Assembly: GCA_910588975.1 (NCBI GenBank)
Contig: CAJUSE010000009.1
Location: forward strand, 1-64,000
From: an uncultured Oscillospiraceae bacterium
GTDB taxonomy: Bacteria; Bacillota; Clostridia; Oscillospirales; Oscillospiraceae
DNA length: 64,000 nt
Direction of reading: 5' to 3'
A model generated the notes under the pieces. The model did no database searches. It worked only from the letters and a program-made list of their open reading frames with translations, and was not told the origin of the DNA. Of the stretch, positions 1 to 8,349 are shown piece after piece. Positions within the stretch are counted from its first letter, which is position 1. Every line of letters begins with the position of its first letter. The position numbers and the translations under genes are program-made.

Positions 1-316
1 TGTCGGCGATGCCGGCGGCCAGCTTGCCCAGGGTGTTGCCCGTGCAGGGGCAGATGACAAGGGCGTCCAGCAGGCCTTTGGGGCCGATGGGCTCGGCCTT
101 GTTCACCGTGTCGATGACGCCGTGGCCGGTGATGGCCTCGATCTGCGCCCGGAGGGCCTGGGCGGTGCCAAAGCGGGTGTCCCAGGCCGCCGAGGCGTCA
201 GAGAGGATGCCGGTGGCATCCCCAAAGCGGGCCTTGACGGCCTCCAGAGTCTCCAGTGCCTGCTTGTGGGTGCAGAAGGAGCCGCAAAATGCAAAGCCGA
301 TGTGCCTGTGGTCCAT
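1..316 (-). CDS. spoVFB: Dipicolinate synthase subunit B (flavoprotein), 3' part cut by window edge
   Basis: SpoVFB is the flavoprotein-like subunit of dipicolinate synthase, which makes the spore-core chelator dipicolinic acid from dihydrodipicolinate in the mother cell. About 105 N-terminal residues are visible. The frame opens MDHRHIGFAFCGSFCTHKQA, a beta strand followed by the CGSFC loop typical of the flavoprotein fold, and later has ALVICPCTGNTLGKLA, the second conserved stretch of the family. The ATG at 316 sits one base after the stop codon of spoVFA, so the two are cotranscribed and probably coupled. The C-terminus lies beyond base 1. The pairing with spoVFA makes the call secure. 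Confidence 0.93.
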   Translation of the reverse strand, partial: MDHRHIGFAFCGSFCTHKQALETLEAVKARFGDATGILSDASAAWDTRFGTAQALRAQIEAITGHGVIDTVNKAEPIGPKGLLDALVICPCTGNTLGKLAAGIAD

Positions 317-317
317 G

Positions 318-1178
318 TCAAATACCCTCCTCAGTCAGGATGTGATAGATGGTGTCCCGGACGATACGCCCGGCGGTGACCGGGGCGGCCTTGCCCGGCA
401 GGGCCAGGGCCCAGATGACCTTGACCCCCAGCTCCTGGGCGGCGGCGAAGTCCACCCCGCCGGGGGCGGAGGCCAGGTCGATGACCAGGCAGCCCCCCTT
501 CAGCTCGGATAGGGCGGGGCGGTCCAGCAGCAGGGTGGGGACGGTGTTGCAGATGAGGTCGTACTCCCCCAGATGACCGTGGAGGTCATCGGAGCGGACA
601 CTCTCGCAGCCCCAGGTCTCGATCCAGGCCAAATCGCTCCACTTCCGGGCGGCCACGGTGACCTTGACTCCCAGCCCCTGGAGCTGTTGGGCCAGCACCT
701 TGCCTAGCCGCCCCGCCCCCAGAATGAGGGCCTTTGCCCCGTGGAGGGTGACGGGCAGCTCCTCCATGGCGATCTGGATCGTCCCCTCCCCGGTGGGCAC
801 GGCGTTGGCCACGGCCAGCTCCTCCCGGGCGTAGTAGTCGGCCATCCGCAGCCCCAGCGCCCGGCCCTGAGCCATGAGGGTCTCGTCCATCCGTCCGCCG
901 CAGACCAGCGTGCCGGGGGAGAGGGCGCCCAGCACCTGCTCCGCTGTCAGGGCCAGCTCGGACAGGGGGGTGTTGAGCCGCCCCCCCTTCACGGCGGGCA
1001 GGGGGAGGACCACACACTGGGCCTCCCCGATGCCCGACAGGTCATTGGCGGGGCAGGGGGGGTCTCCGGAGCGCTCTAGAGCGTAAGTATGCACGGTGTG
1101 GCCGTCCTCCCGGAGGGACCGGGCCAGGGTTACCTGGCGAGCGTCCCCGCCGACCACCCAAAAGTTCCAAGTGTCCAT
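318..1178 (-). CDS. spoVFA: Dipicolinate synthase subunit A
   Basis: SpoVFA is the NAD(P)-binding subunit of dipicolinate synthase, acting with SpoVFB in the sporulating mother cell. The 286-residue product has the expected length. It has an N-terminal VVGGDARQ motif, a second nucleotide-binding motif in ILGAGRLGKVLAQQL, and the segment NTVPTLLLD seen in the family. The ATG at 1178 is chosen over an in-frame TTG at 1193 because GGAGGG lies 5-8 bases before it and inside any longer frame. The gene is followed after one base by spoVFB. Expression in spores would need a late sigma factor; a possible sigma-K-like site is listed separately. Confidence 0.95.
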   Translation of the reverse strand: MDTWNFWVVGGDARQVTLARSLREDGHTVHTYALERSGDPPCPANDLSGIGEAQCVVLPLPAVKGGRLNTPLSELALTAEQVLGALSPGTLVCGGRMDETLMAQGRALGLRMADYYAREELAVANAVPTGEGTIQIAMEELPVTLHGAKALILGAGRLGKVLAQQLQGLGVKVTVAARKWSDLAWIETWGCESVRSDDLHGHLGEYDLICNTVPTLLLDRPALSELKGGCLVIDLASAPGGVDFAAAQELGVKVIWALALPGKAAPVTAGRIVRDTIYHILTEEGI

Positions 1179-1207
1179 AGGCGTTCCCTCCAAATATCTT
1201 GCTGGCC

Positions 1208-1235
1208 CATCCTATGAGCCCGCCGCCCGACAGGT
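1208..1235 (-). promoter_or_regulatory. Possible sigma-K-type promoter for spoVFA
   Basis: On the minus strand CATAGGATG resembles the sigma-K -10 consensus CATANNNTA, with an AC dinucleotide about 16 bases upstream. spoVF is under sigma-K in Bacillus. The match is incomplete and this is inference. Confidence 0.3.
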
Positions 1236-1265
1236 GAAAAGCGGAGCCCCGCCCACATTCTCTAT

Positions 1266-1294
1266 TTGACACAGAGCCCGCCATCCGTTACAAT
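1266..1294 (+). promoter_or_regulatory. Sigma-A promoter for the MBOAT/SGNH operon
   Basis: TTGACA (1266-1271), a 17-base spacer and TACAAT (1289-1294) match the vegetative consensus closely. The MBOAT start codon follows about 48 bases later. Confidence 0.75.
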
Positions 1295-1341
1295 AATATA
1301 ACGCCCCAAATGGGGGAGAACAGACAGAGAGGAGGGAACAC

Positions 1342-2790
1342 ATGGGCTTTTTATCGGCGGGCTACCTCGCCTTTTTTCCGGCGGTGGCCCTTGTGTACTT
1401 CCTGCTGCCCGGCCGGTGGCGCAACGGCTTTCTGCTGCTGGCCAGCTGGTTCTTCTACCTCTGCGCCGGGGTGGGGAGCTTCCCCTGCCTGGCCCTCACC
1501 ACCCTTCTGACCTACGGTTTGGCCCTCCGGCTGGAAAAGCACCCCTCCAGGGCCCTGCTGTGTCTGGCGGTGGTGGGCTTTGTGGCCGTGCTGGGGGTAT
1601 TCAAATACCTGGACTTCGGTGCCACCCTCCTCCAACAGGCTCTGGCCCTTGTGGGGCTGGACTGGTCCCCGGTGCTGCCCAGGCTGCTGCTGCCGGCGGG
1701 CATCTCCTTCTATTTCTTCGCCGCCATGGGCTACCTCATAGACATTTACCGTGGCAAGGCGGCGGCCGAGCGTAACTTCGTCAAGTGCGCCCTGTTCCTC
1801 TCCTTCTTCCCCTACCTTCTCTCCGGCCCCATCGGCCGGGCAGGGGAGCTGCTCCCCCAGTTCAATGGTTTACATAATTACGATGATGAAGCCATGCGGG
1901 AGGGCCTGCTCCGCTTTTTGTGGGGGGCCTTCAAAAAGCTGCTGCTGGCCGATAAGCTGGCGGTGGTGGTGGACACCGTCTTTGCCGCCCCGGAGCGCTT
2001 TGGGGCCCTCCAGGTCCTCCTGGCCGCCTGCGCCTTCTCGGTGCAGATCTACTGCGACTTCTCCGCCTATTCGGACATGGCGGTGGGCTCGGCCAGGGCC
2101 ATGGGCTTCACCCTCACCGAAAACTTCCGCACCCCCTACTTTGCCCGCTCCATCGCCGAATTCTGGCGGCGATGGCACATCTCCCTCAGCTCCTGGTTCC
2201 GGGACTACCTCTATATCCCCCTGGGGGGCAGCCGCCGGGGCGTGGTGCGGAAGTATCTGAATGTCCTCATCGTCTTTACTGTCAGCGGCCTGTGGCACGG
2301 CTCGGCGGTGACCTTCCTGGTGTGGGGCCTGCTCAACGGCCTCTACCAAGTGGTGGGCGCCCTTGCCGCCCCCGCCCGAGACAGGGTCCGGGCGGTCCTC
2401 CCGCTGCGGGAGGATGGGCTGCTCCTCCGCCTGTGGCAGATGGGCTGGGTCTTTGGCCTCGCCACCCTGGCCTGGGTCTTTTTCGAGTGCCCCACCATCC
2501 CCGCCGCCCTCGCCGTGCTGCGGAACATGGTCAAGCCGGTGCTCTGGGACGTGGGGGGCCTGTCTGCCATGGGCCTTGCGCCCCAGGAGTTCCCGGTCCT
2601 GGCCCTGGCTCTGGCCCTTCTGGTGGCCGTGGACGCCCTGAGCCAGAAGGGGGATGTGGCCCAAGGGGTGCTCAAGGCCCCCTGGTGGCAGCGGTGGCTG
2701 GTCTATCTGGCCCTGCTGCTGGCAGTGGTCATCTTCGGCAGCTACGGCACCGGCTATGACGCCCAGAGCTTTATCTACGGCCAATTCTAA
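1342..2790 (+). CDS. MBOAT family O-acyltransferase (AlgI/DltB-like)
   Basis: This is a polytopic membrane-bound O-acyltransferase of 482 residues that would move acyl groups, usually acetyl, across the membrane to an exported polysaccharide or teichoic acid. Hydrophobic segments run from residue 5 to the C-terminus. The family block EFWRRWHISLSSWFRDYLY begins at residue 273, and the presumed catalytic histidine lies in SGLWHG (His319). An AGGAGGG ribosome site precedes the ATG. The next gene encodes an SGNH-type partner, the arrangement seen in AlgI-AlgJ/X and PatA-PatB systems. No dltA or dltC is nearby, so polysaccharide acetylation is likelier than D-alanylation. The acceptor is unknown. 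Confidence 0.92.
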   Translation: MGFLSAGYLAFFPAVALVYFLLPGRWRNGFLLLASWFFYLCAGVGSFPCLALTTLLTYGLALRLEKHPSRALLCLAVVGFVAVLGVFKYLDFGATLLQQALALVGLDWSPVLPRLLLPAGISFYFFAAMGYLIDIYRGKAAAERNFVKCALFLSFFPYLLSGPIGRAGELLPQFNGLHNYDDEAMREGLLRFLWGAFKKLLLADKLAVVVDTVFAAPERFGALQVLLAACAFSVQIYCDFSAYSDMAVGSARAMGFTLTENFRTPYFARSIAEFWRRWHISLSSWFRDYLYIPLGGSRRGVVRKYLNVLIVFTVSGLWHGSAVTFLVWGLLNGLYQVVGALAAPARDRVRAVLPLREDGLLLRLWQMGWVFGLATLAWVFFECPTIPAALAVLRNMVKPVLWDVGGLSAMGLAPQEFPVLALALALLVAVDALSQKGDVAQGVLKAPWWQRWLVYLALLLAVVIFGSYGTGYDAQSFIYGQF

Positions 2791-2796
2791 GGGGAA

Positions 2797-2891
2797 CTTA
2801 AGGGATATAGAGAGAATTAAGAAACCTAAAGAGCGCCCCGGGACATAACCCGCTTAAAGAATATAAAGAGAGTTAAGAAATATAAAGAAAG
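2797..2891 (+). repeat. Imperfect purine-rich direct repeat between MBOAT and SGNH genes
   Basis: Two copies of a roughly 37-base purine-rich unit that starts CTTAAGGGATATAGAGAG lie at 2797-2832 and 2853-2891, separated by a GC-rich spacer. The copies agree at about 80% of positions by eye. The second copy runs into the ribosome binding region of the SGNH gene. Confidence 0.6.
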
Positions 2892-2904
2892 GCAGGTGGG
2901 CCCC

Positions 2905-3912
2905 ATGAAAACAAAGACAAAGCAGTGGCTGTCCCACCTGGCCTTTTTGCTTACCGTCGCCCTGCTGCTGACCCTGACGGGCCGGATCCTGCGCCCGGCC
3001 CACACCGACTACGGCTCCACCTGGCGGGAGTACCTCCAGGAGCCGGAAAACTCCATCGACGTGCTCTTTCTGGGCTCCTCCTACGCCTATTGCGACTGGA
3101 ACCCGGGGGCCATGTACGCCGCCAGCGGCCTGACAAGCTACGTCATGGGTGGCAGCGAGCAGACCCCGGCCTTGACCTACTGGTATCTCAAGGAGGCCCT
3201 CAAGACCCAGCACCCCTCGGTGGTGGTCATGGAGGGCACCAGCCTGTTCTTTGACCGCTACCAGAACTACACCCAGATCAATGTGGGCTATATGCCCTGG
3301 GGGCGTAACCGGGTGGGGGCCATCTTTGACGCCGCCGAGCCCGAGCTGCGGCTGGGCCTGTTCTTCGACCTCTATTTCTACCACGACCGGTGGAAGGAGC
3401 TGACCCCCGGCCAGGTCCTCCGTGCCCTCTCTCCCGCCAAGGCCGACAACCTCAAGGGCCACACGGCGGTGGATACCGTCTTTGCAAATCTGGAGGGGGG
3501 ACCCTGGAAGCGGGACATGGCCCAGAGCGAGGAGGTCTATCAGCAGAACCTTCAGGACTTCGCCCGCATCGCCCGGCTGTGCACCGACCAGGACATCGAC
3601 CTCATCGTCACCATCAACCCCACATACAGCCAGTACACTGACCAGGTGTACGACCGTCTCTCCGCCGACGTGCTGGTGACCCAGAATGTCTCCTTCGTCA
3701 ACTGGGCGGACAGCTTTGAGGCGCTGGGGCTGGATGTGACAAAGCACCTCTACGACGGAGGTCACCTGAACCGCTGGGGGGCCCAGATCTTCTCGGCCCA
3801 AACAGGGGAATACCTGCTGGGCCTGGGCTATACCCCCCGGCCCCAAAGCCCGGAAAACGCCGCTGCCTGGCAGGCCACGGCGGCCTACTGGGAGGAGCAA
3901 AACAGACAGTAA
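2905..3912 (+). CDS. SGNH/GDSL-like hydrolase, partner of MBOAT acyltransferase
   Basis: The 335-residue protein has an N-terminal membrane anchor (about residues 8-29) and an extracytoplasmic domain. VLFLGSSYAYCDWN carries the block-I nucleophile (Ser58/59) of SGNH hydrolases, and LYDGGHLNRWG carries the C-terminal Asp284-x-x-His287 pair. Proteins of this kind (DltD, AlgJ/AlgX, PatB) take the acyl group from the MBOAT partner or pass it to the sugar. The ATG at 2905 is preferred to an upstream GTG because of spacing from GGTGG. The gene is cotranscribed with the MBOAT and ends at a strong terminator, so the two form a self-contained unit. Confidence 0.85.
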   Translation: MKTKTKQWLSHLAFLLTVALLLTLTGRILRPAHTDYGSTWREYLQEPENSIDVLFLGSSYAYCDWNPGAMYAASGLTSYVMGGSEQTPALTYWYLKEALKTQHPSVVVMEGTSLFFDRYQNYTQINVGYMPWGRNRVGAIFDAAEPELRLGLFFDLYFYHDRWKELTPGQVLRALSPAKADNLKGHTAVDTVFANLEGGPWKRDMAQSEEVYQQNLQDFARIARLCTDQDIDLIVTINPTYSQYTDQVYDRLSADVLVTQNVSFVNWADSFEALGLDVTKHLYDGGHLNRWGAQIFSAQTGEYLLGLGYTPRPQSPENAAAWQATAAYWEEQNRQ

Positions 3913-3955
3913 AAAGCGGCGCCCGCCAGCTGTTTAGCCGGCGGGCGCCGTTTAT
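3912..3955 (+). terminator. Terminator after the SGNH gene
   Basis: An 11-bp perfect GC-rich stem (3917-3927 with 3940-3950) has a 12-base loop and is followed by TTT. A-rich bases precede it, so it may also serve the convergent gene ending at 3967. Confidence 0.85.
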
Positions 3956-3966
3956 GTACCCAACGC

Positions 3967-4245
3967 TTATAGCCAGTCCTCCACCACGTCCCGCAGGTGG
4001 GTGGGGCCCACCTCACAGCGGATGAGCAGCTCCATCAAAGCCTCGATGCGCTGGGGGCTTACCGTGATGTGGGCCACCTGGGCCCGGTCCCCGGTGGCCG
4101 GGGCGGTGACAACAGCGCCGTAGCTCTCGCAGGAAAAGCTGCCAAGCTCCACCTGGTCCACAAGGATGGCGTACTCGTAGGGACTGCTCTCGGGGGCCAG
4201 GCGGGGGCAGAGGGCCGGCGGATCCGGCGTCAACTCTCGTCTCAT
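3967..4245 (-). CDS. Small protein, DUF6514-like
   Basis: This 92-residue soluble protein has no signal or membrane segment. The middle reads as alternating strands (YAILVDQVELGSF, SYGAVVTAPATG), followed by a helical SPQRIEALMELLIRC and a C-terminal HLRDVVEDWL. That layout, with a closing LRDVVED-like tail, resembles the DUF6514 proteins common in Oscillospiraceae; the assignment is from memory and moderate. Function is unknown. It is a single gene with its own promoter (TTTACA-N17-TATGAT on the minus strand at 4284-4312). Confidence 0.7.
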   Translation of the reverse strand: MRRELTPDPPALCPRLAPESSPYEYAILVDQVELGSFSCESYGAVVTAPATGDRAQVAHITVSPQRIEALMELLIRCEVGPTHLRDVVEDWL

Positions 4246-4283
4246 GTGCTCTTGCTCCTCTCGTGTAAATCGGTTGGGATTTC

Positions 4284-4312
4284 ATCATACCGTCTCCCGC
4301 CGGGTTTGTAAA
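4284..4312 (-). promoter_or_regulatory. Sigma-A promoter for the DUF6514-like gene
   Basis: Minus-strand TTTACA (4307-4312), 17-base spacer and TATGAT (4284-4289). Confidence 0.6.
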
Positions 4313-4445
4313 ACAAAAGTGTTCGCCCCATTTCGACCCCGCCGGCGTGTTATGTCGTCCCCTCGGTTTTATCGGTCAACCTCGGCGGGGAAGGCTGTCG
4401 AAGGGGGGCGAAAAGTTTTTGCCGGCAGGTGGGAATATCTGTGCC

Positions 4446-4475
4446 TTGCGCCCCGCCTGCCCCCTTTGGTAGAAT
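4446..4475 (+). promoter_or_regulatory. Candidate promoter for the small membrane protein gene
   Basis: TTGCGC (4446-4451), 18-base spacer and TAGAAT (4470-4475), 33 bases before the start codon. Confidence 0.45.
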
Positions 4476-4508
4476 GGGGGCAGCGAAGAAGAAGGGAGGG
4501 AAGGAGAG

Positions 4509-4745
4509 ATGAGACGAGGAGGCAGCGACCTGCCCCGGTTCCTCTTTACCCGGGCATTGAGCCTGTGCGTGCTGCTGCTTGCGATCACCCTGGCCCTGCT
4601 CCTGCGCTCAGGGCGGGGAGGGGCCGGGGCCTGGCGGCTTTATGAATATGCCGAGATGTTCCAGCTATCTGCCCTGGTGGCCTTCGGTGGGGGGCTGCTG
4701 GGCAGCCTGCTCATGGAGGACATCCTGCGCTACTACGGAGAATAA
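4509..4745 (+). CDS. Small two-helix membrane protein, unknown function
   Basis: The 78-residue product has a basic N-terminus (MRRGGSD) and two hydrophobic stretches, roughly residues 12-33 and 50-70. They are separated by a short loop with WRLYEYAEMF, and the tail LRYYGE is charged. I do not recognise the family. The start is supported by GGAGGGAAGGAGAG directly upstream and by a promoter-like sequence. It lies between the DUF6514-like gene and the Sel1 gene, each with its own promoter, so no functional link can be inferred. Confidence 0.6.
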   Translation: MRRGGSDLPRFLFTRALSLCVLLLAITLALLLRSGRGGAGAWRLYEYAEMFQLSALVAFGGGLLGSLLMEDILRYYGE

Positions 4746-4773
4746 AGATTTTCTTTTTTTCTGCCCCGCCCCC

Positions 4774-4802
4774 TTGTCTATCCATGGCCGGAGCGGTATA
4801 AT
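4774..4802 (+). promoter_or_regulatory. Sigma-A promoter for the Sel1-repeat gene
   Basis: TTGTCT (4774-4779), 17-base spacer and TATAAT (4797-4802). The start codon is 44 bases downstream with GGAGGT before it. Confidence 0.75.
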
Positions 4803-4846
4803 ATCTCTATCCCATTACAAGATGTGAGAATGGAGGTATCCTACAT

Positions 4847-7800
4847 ATGGAATTTTATCGCTGTGACGGCTCTGACTGCGGCTTTGTGACCGAGGACCCC
4901 AATCTGGAAAAATGCCCGGAATGTGGGGGCACCTTCTTTATCCCCGTGGAGGAGGAATATATCTCGGGCTACGGCTGGCTGTGCCTGGCCGACCAGGCCC
5001 GGGACAAGGAGGAGTGGGAGAAGGCCTTCCACTATGTGGAGCGGGCCGTGGAGGCCGACTATCCCCCCGCCACCTATCAGCTGGGCCGGTGCTATCTCCA
5101 CGGCCAGGGGGTGGAGCAGGATGAGGAGAAGGCCAAAGAGCTGTTCCTCTCCCTGGGCGAGCGGGAGGAGGACCCCGCCGGCTGGTGTGTGCTGGGTCAG
5201 CTCTACCAGCGGGGCGAGGGTGTGGAGCTGGCCCCCGAGAAGGGGGTGGAGCTCTTCCGCCGGGCCAGGTCGGCCGACTATCTCCCCGCCACCTGCCTGC
5301 TGGGCCTGGCCTATGAGACCGGCGAGGGTGTGGAGCAGAGCTGGGAGGAGGCCACCCGCCTGTACCGGGAGGGGGCCGACCAGGGGGACAGCCGGGCCCA
5401 GTGCAATCTGGGCTGGTGCTATGAATTTGGCAAGGGCGTCCCCCAGAGCTGGACCGACGCCGTCTACTGGTACTCCATGGCCGCCGACCAGGAGGATCCC
5501 CGTGCCCTTTGCAACCTGGGCCTTTGCTACGAGCGGGGCGAAGGGGTAGAGCAGCAGAGCTGGGAGAAGGCCATCGCCCTCTATCTGGCCAGTGCCGAGC
5601 GGGGCTTTGTCCCCGCCATGTGCAACCTGGGCTGGTGCTATGAAAACGGCGAGGGCGTGGAGAAGGACATGGTCAAGGCCATGGAATACTACAACCGGGC
5701 TGCCGAGGAAGGGGACGGCCGTGCCCTTTGCAACCTGGGCCTTATCTATGAGCGGGGCGACGGGGTGGAGATGAGCAAGGAGAAGGCGGTGGAGTACTAC
5801 CGCCAGTCCGCCGAGACTGGCTATTCCCCCGCCATGTGCAACCTGGGCTGGATGTACGAGGCCGGCGAGGGCATCGAGCAGAGCTGGCCCGCCGCCATCG
5901 CCTGGTACACCAAGGCCGCCGAGGCCGGCTCGGCCCGTGGGGCCTGCAACCTGGGCTGGTGCTATGAAAGCGGCCTGGGTGTGGAGCAGAGCTGGACCGA
6001 GGCCGTAGGCTGGTACGCCAAGGCGGCCTCCCAGGGGGACCCCCGGGCCCTGAACAACCTGGGCTGGTGCTACGAGTACGGCAAGGGAGTAGAGCGGGAC
6101 ATGGCCGAGGCCGTCCAGTGCTATCAGGGGGCCGCCGTCCGGGACTATCCCCCCGCCATCTGCCGGCTGGGCCTGTGCTACGAAAACGGCGAGGAGGTGC
6201 CCCAGAGCTGGGAGCACGCCGCCGCCCTCTATAAAAAGGCCGCCGAGGCCGACTATGCCCCTGCCATGTGCAACTACGCCTGGTGCTGCGAGTTTGGCAA
6301 GGGGGTGCCCCAGAGCATCGAGGAGGCCTTCAAATGGTTCTCCGCCGCCGCCGACCGGGATTATGACCGGGGTGTGTGCCGGCTGGGCCTCTTTTATGAG
6401 GAGGGCCAGATGGTGGAGCAGAGCTGGGAAAAGGCCGTGGAGCTCTACCGCCACAGCGCCGAAAAGGGCTACGCCCCCGGCCAGTGCAACCTGGGCTGGT
6501 GCTATGAGTTCGGCGAGGGTGTGGAGCAGGACGCCGCCCAGGCTGCGGTGTGGTACACCAAGGCCGCCGAGCAGGGCTATCCCCGGGCCCAGTGCAACCT
6601 GGGCTGGTTCTATGAGTCGGGCAAGGGCGTGGAGAAGGACATGGCCCAGGCTGTGAACTGGTACACCAAGGCCGCCCAGCAGGGCTACACCCGGGCCCAG
6701 TGCAATCTGGGCTACCTCTATGAGAGCGGTGACGGGGTGGAGCAGAGCTGGGAGACTGCCGTGGAATGGTACACCAAGGCCGCCCAGCAGGGTGACCCCC
6801 GGGGCCAGTGCAACCTGGGCTGGTGCTATGAAGCGGGCAAGGGCGTGGAGCAGAGCTGGACCGAGGCCGTGAGCTGGTACGCCAAGGCCGCCGAACAGGG
6901 TGACCCCCGGGGAGCGTGCAATCTGGGCTGGTGCTACGAGGCGGGCAAGGGCGTGGAGCAGAGCTGGGAAAAGGCCGTGCTCTGGTATACCAAGGCCGCC
7001 GAGCAGGACTACCCCCGGGCCCAGTGCAACCTGGGCTGGTGCTATGAGAAGGGCCGTGGCGTGGAGCAGGATGTGGACAGGGCCATCGAGCTCTACATGA
7101 AGTCGGCCGAAAAGGACTATCCCCCCGCCCTGTGCAACCTGGGCGTGTGCTATGAGCTGGGCGAGGGCAAGCTCCAGCAGAGCTGGGAGCGGGCGGTGGA
7201 GTGCTACCGCCGGGCCGCCGAGCTGGGGGACGAGGTGGGCATGTGCAACCTGGGCTGGTGCTACGAGGCCGGCAAGGGGGTGGCCGAGGACAAGGCCACC
7301 GCCGTCATGTGGTACCGCCGCAGCGCCGACAAGGGCCATCCCCGGGCCCAGTGCAATCTGGGCTACTGCTATGAGGCGGGCATCGGGGTGGAAAAGGACC
7401 TGGCCGAGGCCGTCCACTGGTACATCCTGGCCGCCCAGCAGGGCTATGCCCGGGCCCAGACCAACCTGGCCTACTGCTACGATGAGGGCATGGGGGTGGA
7501 GGTGGACAAGGCGGTGGCCGCCCACTGGTACAGCCTGGCCGCCGAGCAGGACTACCCCCGGGCCCTGTGCAACCTGGGCTATCTCTACGAGATGGGCGAG
7601 GGGGTGGAGAAGGACCTGAAAAAGGCCGCCGAGCTCTATCTCCGGGGGGCTGAGGGGGGCGACTCCTTTGCCCAGTGCAACATCGCCTGGTTCTATAAGA
7701 CGGGCACCGGCGTGGAGAAGGACCTTGCCAAGGCAGTGGAGTGGTTCGAGCGCTCCGCCAAGCAGGACAACGCCCGGGCCCTCTACAATATGGGCCTGTG

Positions 7801-8170
7801 CTATGCCGAGGGATCCGGCGTACAGAAGGACCGGGTAAAGGCCGCCGAGTGGTTCCAGAAGGGAGCCGCCAGCGAGCACCCCGGAGCCATGTACTGGCTG
7901 GCTACTTACTACGAGCGGGGCCTGGGCGGCCTGGTCCAGGACGTGAACAAGGCTCTGGAGCTCTACCGCCGCAGCGCCGAAAAGGGCAATAAGAGCGCCC
8001 AGGAGGCCCTGGAGCGGCTGGGCAAGGGCAGGGAGACCACCCCGGCCCAGGAGGCCGTCAAGGCCGCCGAAAAGGGGGCGGAGCCGGCTCAGGATGGGGT
8101 CGCCCCCCCGGCCTCCACCGAGGAACAGCCCAAGAAAAAGGGCCTGTTCGGCAAGCTTTTTGGGAAATAA
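4847..8170 (+). CDS. Giant Sel1-like repeat (TPR-type) protein with N-terminal zinc ribbon
   Basis: This 1107-residue protein is built almost entirely of Sel1-like repeats of about 36 residues, the helix pairs that form a protein-binding solenoid. Roughly 28 repeats run from about residue 50 to 1055, with recurring CNLGWCYE and GKGVEQSW. The first 35 residues form a rubredoxin-type zinc ribbon with Cys pairs in CDGSDCGF and CPECGGTFF. The last 60 residues are a charged linker ending KKKGLFGKLFGK. There is no signal peptide, so it is probably a cytoplasmic scaffold. The repeats are nearly identical at DNA level, which suggests recent expansion. The gene has its own promoter and terminator; binding partners are unknown. 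Confidence 0.93.
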   Translation: MEFYRCDGSDCGFVTEDPNLEKCPECGGTFFIPVEEEYISGYGWLCLADQARDKEEWEKAFHYVERAVEADYPPATYQLGRCYLHGQGVEQDEEKAKELFLSLGEREEDPAGWCVLGQLYQRGEGVELAPEKGVELFRRARSADYLPATCLLGLAYETGEGVEQSWEEATRLYREGADQGDSRAQCNLGWCYEFGKGVPQSWTDAVYWYSMAADQEDPRALCNLGLCYERGEGVEQQSWEKAIALYLASAERGFVPAMCNLGWCYENGEGVEKDMVKAMEYYNRAAEEGDGRALCNLGLIYERGDGVEMSKEKAVEYYRQSAETGYSPAMCNLGWMYEAGEGIEQSWPAAIAWYTKAAEAGSARGACNLGWCYESGLGVEQSWTEAVGWYAKAASQGDPRALNNLGWCYEYGKGVERDMAEAVQCYQGAAVRDYPPAICRLGLCYENGEEVPQSWEHAAALYKKAAEADYAPAMCNYAWCCEFGKGVPQSIEEAFKWFSAAADRDYDRGVCRLGLFYEEGQMVEQSWEKAVELYRHSAEKGYAPGQCNLGWCYEFGEGVEQDAAQAAVWYTKAAEQGYPRAQCNLGWFYESGKGVEKDMAQAVNWYTKAAQQGYTRAQCNLGYLYESGDGVEQSWETAVEWYTKAAQQGDPRGQCNLGWCYEAGKGVEQSWTEAVSWYAKAAEQGDPRGACNLGWCYEAGKGVEQSWEKAVLWYTKAAEQDYPRAQCNLGWCYEKGRGVEQDVDRAIELYMKSAEKDYPPALCNLGVCYELGEGKLQQSWERAVECYRRAAELGDEVGMCNLGWCYEAGKGVAEDKATAVMWYRRSADKGHPRAQCNLGYCYEAGIGVEKDLAEAVHWYILAAQQGYARAQTNLAYCYDEGMGVEVDKAVAAHWYSLAAEQDYPRALCNLGYLYEMGEGVEKDLKKAAELYLRGAEGGDSFAQCNIAWFYKTGTGVEKDLAKAVEWFERSAKQDNARALYNMGLCYAEGSGVQKDRVKAAEWFQKGAASEHPGAMYWLATYYERGLGGLVQDVNKALELYRRSAEKGNKSAQEALERLGKGRETTPAQEAVKAAEKGAEPAQDGVAPPASTEEQPKKKGLFGKLFGK

Positions 8171-8187
8171 AGGGGTAAAGCCCCATG

Positions 8188-8225
8188 AAAAAGGCCCTCA
8201 ACACACCGTGTTGAGGGCCTTTTTT
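8188..8225 (+). terminator. Terminator of the Sel1-repeat gene
   Basis: A 14-15 bp stem with loop ACC (8191-8219) is followed by T7. It is an intrinsic terminator by form. Confidence 0.92.
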
Positions 8226-8290
8226 GCGGCTTTTGGGCCCCTTTTGACCCGGTTTTGGGCCCTTTTTTGATGGGTTTGGCCGGTAAAAAT

Positions 8291-8331
8291 TGCCCGCCCC
8301 CGGATACCCGGGGGCGGGCATTGCGCTTTTT
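8291..8331 (-). terminator. Terminator of the SLH gene (possibly bidirectional)
   Basis: A 13-bp GC stem (8291-8303 with 8308-8320) is followed by TTTTT on the minus strand and by TTGCGCTTTTTG on the plus strand. Confidence 0.8.
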
Positions 8332-8349
8332 GTTTCCCTTTTTTGGCCC

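Noticed and set aside
4841..7879. A 1012-residue open frame antisense to the Sel1-repeat gene
   Set aside because: Same cause; its apparent repeats mirror the Sel1 repeats of the real gene.
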